49,556 nt of DNA from Chromera velia. Lineage: Eukaryota; Sar; Chromeraceae. A program made the translations under genes and the position numbers. The notes under the pieces were generated by a model. That model made no database searches. It saw only the letters and a list, made by a program, of their open reading frames with translations, and was not told the DNA's origin. Of this stretch, positions 45,061-49,556 are shown one piece after another (position 1 is the first letter of the stretch; each line of letters opens with the position of its first letter). The stretch lies in contig JAHBMJ010000157.1 in the NCBI GenBank assembly GCA_018398765.1, forward strand, positions 68,469-118,024, read 5' to 3'.

Positions 45061-46226
45061 TCAGTAAAAGCCATCGCAATTTGAACTTTTGCAGTAATAG
45101 GGGTACTTGTTTGGGAACCGGCCTTCTTGAGGTCTGTATCGCCAGCAGATCTCCTCGCTAAGTTGAATCGGGTGCAATGCAAAGAGGCCAGCCCTGCAGA
45201 TTCAAAAAATTAATCAAAGAGATTTCAATGATTGCGTGAAGAAGAGAAAAATGGGAAAGAGTAGAATGTTTACCAACCTTGGCTGATTTTTGTACATGAA
45301 AACCTCGAATGTGCAGTTCGGATTGCAGGAGTGGTTAGCGATTCCCGCAAGACATCTTTGCTCCACAGAGTTCTGCATGTTAACACAGAAGCCTTGATTG
45401 CAGTCGTCGACCACGTTTGTAATTTCCTGTCTTTCCTGCAAGCAGTCATTTCATTTTGTAGGGTTGAGACTCACTCAGGATACGGAAAGAGACATATCGA
45501 CAAGATTCTATAAATGAGGGAGTCCAGAGAATATTACTTAACGAATGCTATACGTTTAGAAAAAAAATGTTCGAACAAGATCAAAAGGGTTTCTTTTAAA
45601 GGAAGAAGAGAAAAACCTAGACAGAGATCACTCGACTCTGGCGAACTGGAGAAAATCGTTTTTCTGCCTGAGAACGCTGACCTCCGAATCAATTTTTTCC
45701 ACCATTTCAGCCCACTGTATGCTGTCAATTATGATGTAGACCTCACCCCACGACTCGATGATAAGCTCCTTGTCCTTAAAGGGGGTATACGCAAATATCC
45801 CCCTCCCTTTCAGTCCGGCAGACCGGACTTCCATCTAGCCCTTCGGACCTTTCTGAATTTGCTGGTTCAAGCAGCCGCTAAGCATTCCCGCGTGGAAGAT
45901 GCAGATTGAACTGAGAAGAAAGAAAATAAAATCGATGGAGAATTTCGAACAGCGATGACCAAAAAGACAGAAACGGAAAGTGGAGAGCGCTTCCAGACTG
46001 ATAGCACAAGGAGTGGTATACTCAGACTTGAAGATATAAAAACCGCTGCTTTACGCCATCCACACTGGAATTTTGGCCGTGGCAAAAAATGCTCCGTCGG
46101 ACAGAAATCGACAGTTTGAAACATGACTTTTCCTGTCTCAAACGGCGTGAAAGGTTTTACTTACCTGTCGCACTCCCGCCCTGCTCTCTAGTTGTCGCAG
46201 CATCCCAGCTGGCACTGATTGCGGCA
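45061..46226 (-). pseudogene. AWS-SET histone methyltransferase (ASH1/NSD/SET2 type) with two in-frame TAG codons, 5' end not found
   Basis: Exons: 46226-46165, 45910-45682, 45435-45278, 45193-45061; phases agree (582 nt, TGA end). The first gives the AWS pattern CxN-x-x4-EC (GCCDN, TAG, RAGREC), the second the AWS end GCLNQQIQK, then a TAG, then the SET start MEVRSAGLKGRGIF. Exon 3 has the SET hallmark IANHSCNPNC, and the last exon LFALHPIQLSEEICWRYRP and a post-SET-like YYCKSSNCDGF. AWS-SET enzymes methylate histone H3 lysines (K36 or K4 by subtype). The TAGs are at 46190-46188 and 45837-45835. Everything else is intact, so the choices are a young pseudogene, readthrough, or sequence error. 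A candidate upstream exon (NFEYAAVCENPY, about 46366-46402) is weakly supported. Confidence 0.75.
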
Positions 46227-46653
46227 CTGCAGATTGTGAATTGATGAATGACGGGGAAGGCAAAGAAAGATATGCATATGAAGACACAGGGAGAGCGAGA
46301 CCGCGACCGAGAAAGAGAAGGGGGAGAGGGGGGAGATGGTCTTCCACAGCATTCCAAAAGTCCTACAACCACACGTAAGGGTTCTCGCAGACGGCAGCAT
46401 ACTCAAAATTTCTGTTGAGTTGAAAATATGCATGTCGACGAAGAATTGAAAAGTGAGACAACAACGATTTCAGACTGAAGCAAACAGTAGACCTATAAAA
46501 AGGCTACACAGCCTTAAATCCGTTCCTGCACACAGATATCCGGCTTGTATTCGGAAAGTGGCAGGGACTTTCACTGCACCACCTTGCTTGCTCTGCTGTA
46601 AAAAGCCCCCTTACCCTGCAAAGCCTAGTTGCATGATGGCCGGGTAATTACCG

Positions 46654-46710
46654 GGTAACCGGTTACCTGGCCGGGCTAGACCAATTTTTTAATAGTGGCC
46701 AGGTTACCGG
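46654..46710. repeat. Palindrome plus inverted repeat
   Basis: GGTAACCGGTTACC (46654-46667) is a perfect 14-bp palindrome. CCGGTTACCTGGCC (46659-46672) pairs with GGCCAGGTTACCGG (46697-46710), one mismatch, giving a hairpin with a 24-base loop. Confidence 0.7.
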
Positions 46711-47078
46711 TTTATCGGCCATATAATTAAAAAAAAAAACAAAAATAAAAATCTAGAAAAAAAAATTAAAAAAAAATATAGAAAAAAAAAATTATAGAAA
46801 AAAAATTAAAAAAAAATCTGACCGCATTCAAAAGACGCGGAAACTTTTGAATCCTAAAACTGTTTTTCTTTCACGCATGAAACTTATATGCACGCACAAC
46901 AAGCGAATAACATGCATGAAAATTGTGCAAAGTTTCCTGCTCAGAAATCTTCTTGACATGAAAATTGCAGCTTCCATCGCGTAGTCCCCAAATAGGTAAC
47001 TGCAGAAAGAGTCCACCAGCCAACTGAGAGGCAGACTTACCAACAGACTGGATCACTCAAGTAAACAGACAGGCAGGC

Positions 47079-47458
47079 AGACTATATGTTTTTTCTTCTC
47101 AAGACAGACAGGCAAACAGACAGACAGGCAGACTACATGTTTCTTCTTCTCAAGACAAACAGGCAAATAGACAGACAGGCAGACTACATGTTTCTTCTTC
47201 TCAAGACAGACAGGCAAACAGACAGATAGGCAGACTACATGTTTCTTCTTCTTCTCCCTCCCTTTCTTCATGAACACAATAGATAAAAAGAAAGAAAGGA
47301 AGAATAAAGACAAAAGAACATTACTAACAATCAAACAGCGTGGGAAGGCAGGCAGACTACATGTTTCTTCTTCTCAAGATAAACAGGCAAACAGACAAAC
47401 AGGCAGACTACATGTTTCTTTTTCTTAAGACAGACAGGCAAACAGACAGACAGACAGT
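47079..47458. repeat. 51-bp tandem repeat, six starts, interrupted
   Basis: AGACTACATGTTTCTTCTTC-type unit starts fall at 47079, 47130, 47181 and 47232, and again at 47354 and 47405; the spacing is exactly 51. An 80-90 bp unrelated insert separates the two groups. 51 is a multiple of three, so the minus strand encodes a 17-residue repeat (EKKKHVVCLSVCLPVCL); no gene context supports expression. Confidence 0.85.
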
Positions 47459-47767
47459 GTAAATTAGTGTACTAACATCTAGACTAATACTCATTTCTGG
47501 GCCTCTGTATTTGAGGGTGAAGGGCTCCCTCCTCCTCCAGTTGCTTCCCCTGCTTTCTCTCTCTCTTCCCCCCCTCCTCCCCTGGCCTTCTCTTATAAAA
47601 GGATTATCGGTGCCCTCCGATCGATCGATACGAGTAAGGCTGACGGAATTGGGAGCGTTTCCCCCAGGCATCTTGACCTTTGTTTCAGCTCCTCTCCCCT
47701 TTCTCGTTTCCTTCTTTTTGTCCTTTTTAATTTATTTCATCGTTATTCCTATTGGCCGTCTCTTTAG

Positions 47768-49556
47768 AATTTGATCCGTGTAGTTCCGGTTCCGAAAGGC
47801 CCCCCCTCTCCTGACTGCTCGGAATGGAGACCTATCCACATTGTGTGTTTACTTGCGAAACTGCTTGCCCTTCTGATGGACGAGAGATTGAGAGAACAGA
47901 CCTCATTAGACAACCGCCAGCTAGGGTTCAGGAAGGGGGTTGGGACCAGGGAGGCCATTGCAGCGCTGGCGGGACTCGTAGCGAGCTCCAAAGCCCGGAA
48001 ACTCCGCCTTCTGGCTGCGTTTGTTGACTTTTCTAAGGCGTTTGATAAGGTCTCTCGAGGTTTGTTGCTGAGACGGCTTCGGGAGGAGGGTGTGTCGGAA
48101 TATGATATTTTGATGGTGCATGCTATGTACTTTGATGTCTGGGCGAGGGTCGATGGTGCAAATAGAGAGATACAGGAAGGGGCGGGGGTAAAACAGGGTG
48201 ACCCTCTCTCTCTTCTGCTCTTCCTTCTATTCATTAATAATCTGTACCGCCACATCCGCCTCTCGGCTCACCGAGAGGATGAGCTCGGGAAAGAGTCAGA
48301 GAAGGATGGAACAGTGTCTGATGAGAGGTCTATAGAAAGCAGAACGCGTGACTACCCTTGGGCAGGCAGATTGAGAGGGGTTGGCATTGGGAAAGGGAAC
48401 AAGAAGACCGAAATAGCAATGAAAAGGAAAAGAGGGAAAGTCAGGGTCAGTCAGGACAATACGATCTATGTGGGGCCCGAGCCCTAGCCCGAGCCTCTCG
48501 AAAGCCTCGGTTACGCTGACGACCTTGTTCTGTTTGGTCGTTCTTCACATGAGCTTCAAGCGAGAATGAATAAATTGGCGGAATATTGTTGGATGTGGGG
48601 CTTCACGGTCAATTTGAAAAAGATAAAAGTAATGAGGCTTTCCTGCAGCAAGGAGAATATTAGTCAGCAAATCTTCTTTGAAGGGAAGGAAGTTGAGAGA
48701 ACGGGCCAGTATAAGTATTTAGGCTGCACCTTTTTTGAAGGCGGATCTCTCCGTTCCTCTGTGAGACATCGCCTGGGAGTGGCAGAGAAGGCACTCGGGG
48801 GGGTTATTGGGCTCTGGGTTTCTCCTGGTCGTCTCTCCCCAACTTAGAAAATTATGCTCTTTCGGGGCTTTAGATTCCTGTGGCCCTTTACGGGCTAGAA
48901 GAGTTTTCCCTCAGCCAAGCAGACATGAAAGCGTTGGATGATTTGCAACTACGTTTTGTTAGATGGGTTTTCGGCCTTCCTCACAATTCGTTTCATGTCC
49001 CCTCCCTCTTTATCTCCGGCTTATACCCAATACGGGCTATCTTGACTGAAAGAGTGGGAGGTTTTTTACGTAGCCTCTCCTTAACATCCCACTGTATGCC
49101 CGCTGGCTTTTTAGATCTCTGCAAAGACGGCCTTTATGGCGATTCGTGGAGGTCCGTCAAGCTGTTGGTGGGACCTTTCGCTCCTGAACTCTTCTCTGTC
49201 GAGGAGGTGCCTTTGGGCCCGGGAGAGAAAGCTGCATTAAAAAGAAAGCTCGTAGTAGAAGGGAGAGATAGGGAGGCATAAGAATGGTTGGACGACTGGT
49301 TTGTAGCTACCTCCCGTTCTTTGCAAAAAGAAGGCCGGCAGGGCAGGGGAGGGCAGGCAGGACGGGGGGGGGGTTTTCCTGACGGAGTGAGGCCTTCGGT
49401 CTTCCAAGTCGAACATCCGTCTAGACAGCGCTTGGCCCGTCTTGTTATGGGAGGATGGACCGGCTCAAGCGGGCGGCGTGTTCCTATGGTTCGACCTCTC
49501 CCTAGGAGGCTGCTCTGTTCGGAGGCCAACGTCAGGCCGATTGCCCGTACACTGTT
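47768..49556 (+). pseudogene. LINE reverse transcriptase, decayed, runs off the window end
   Basis: Begins at an RT start motif (IRVVPVPKGPPSPDCSEWRP, then LDNRQLGFRKGVGTREAI), continues with motif A (FVDFSKAFDKVSRGLL), motif B (VKQGDPLSLLLFLLFIN) and YADD (LGYADDLVLFG), then GQYKYLGCTFFEGGSL and a C-terminal helical region. Breaks: in-frame TAG at 48485-48487 just before YADD, TAG at 48845-48847 with a phase change to the 48880 frame, and TAA at 49279-49281 (EA stop EWLDDW). A TAG at 47765-47767 lies directly upstream, so the 5' part is missing or out of frame. Same general LINE type as at 8791-9984 but a distinct family. Inactive as it stands. Confidence 0.85.

Larger units (their letters stand above)
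46227..47767. other. Region upstream of the SET gene with inverted and tandem repeats
   Basis: May contain further 5' exons of the SET gene (46230-46640), none certain. Then an inverted repeat at 46654-46710, an A-rich stretch (46725-46820), and a 51-bp tandem repeat (47079-47262 and 47343-47458). Confidence 0.45.

Noticed and set aside
45061-46226. UAG as a reassigned sense codon in this genome
   Set aside because: TAG ends the NDPK and the putative mitochondrial protein at natural termini, and no TAG interrupts the five other intact genes, so general reassignment is not supported.
47079-47458. Possible CRISPR array from regularly spaced repeats
   Set aside because: Units are contiguous tandem repeats without unique spacers, and the genome is eukaryotic; the same applies to 37160-38235.

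Overview
The window is eukaryotic nuclear DNA. Genes are split by many short GT-AG introns, intergenic DNA is full of microsatellites, minisatellites and decayed transposons, and exon order can be rebuilt from splice sites and reading phase. The protein set (a long calcium-dependent protein kinase with an N-terminal myristoylation-type start, a calmodulin/myosin-light-chain-like EF-hand protein, a large coiled-coil protein with cyclic-nucleotide-binding-like domains) suggests an alveolate, most likely a chromerid alga such as Chromera velia. That assignment is inference, not a database match.

Layout. 1-6440 (minus): a decayed non-LTR retrotransposon. It has a low-complexity N-terminal region with a NAC-type UBA motif, then an endonuclease (EEP) start, and it is split by a 1456-bp terminal-inverted-repeat DNA transposon at 756-2211. 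7.7-11.1 kb: dispersed repeats and a 5'-truncated LINE reverse transcriptase (8791-9984, minus). 12736-16597 (minus): a five-exon CDPK of about 1057 aa. 17387-19292 (plus): a divergently transcribed five-exon EF-hand protein. 19.3-21.4 kb: AT-rich intergenic DNA with a tRNA-Ile-like relic. 21407-23361 (minus): an unrecognised, probably decayed multi-exon gene. 24624-25938 (minus): a four-exon nucleoside diphosphate kinase. 26672-33804 (plus): an eleven-exon gene for a 1392-aa coiled-coil protein with two CNB-like domains. 34688-40543 (plus): an eight-exon gene for an 837-aa protein with a mitochondrial-type presequence; one intron carries a 73-bp minisatellite. 42155-43441 (plus): a single-exon VPS9-domain protein. 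44.2-44.9 kb: two copies of a MITE. 45061-46226 (minus): an AWS-SET histone methyltransferase gene with two in-frame TAG codons. 47768-49556 (plus): a second decayed LINE reverse transcriptase running off the window.

The genes do not form an operon-like unit. The one clear functional pairing is the divergent CDPK / EF-hand pair, which shares a 789-bp intergenic region with a GC-rich island midway; joint control of two calcium effectors is plausible but inferred. I joined 31 introns by phase-consistent GT-AG junctions. Sixteen of the 31 donors have C at +3 (mostly GTCAGT/GTCAGC) rather than the usual purine.
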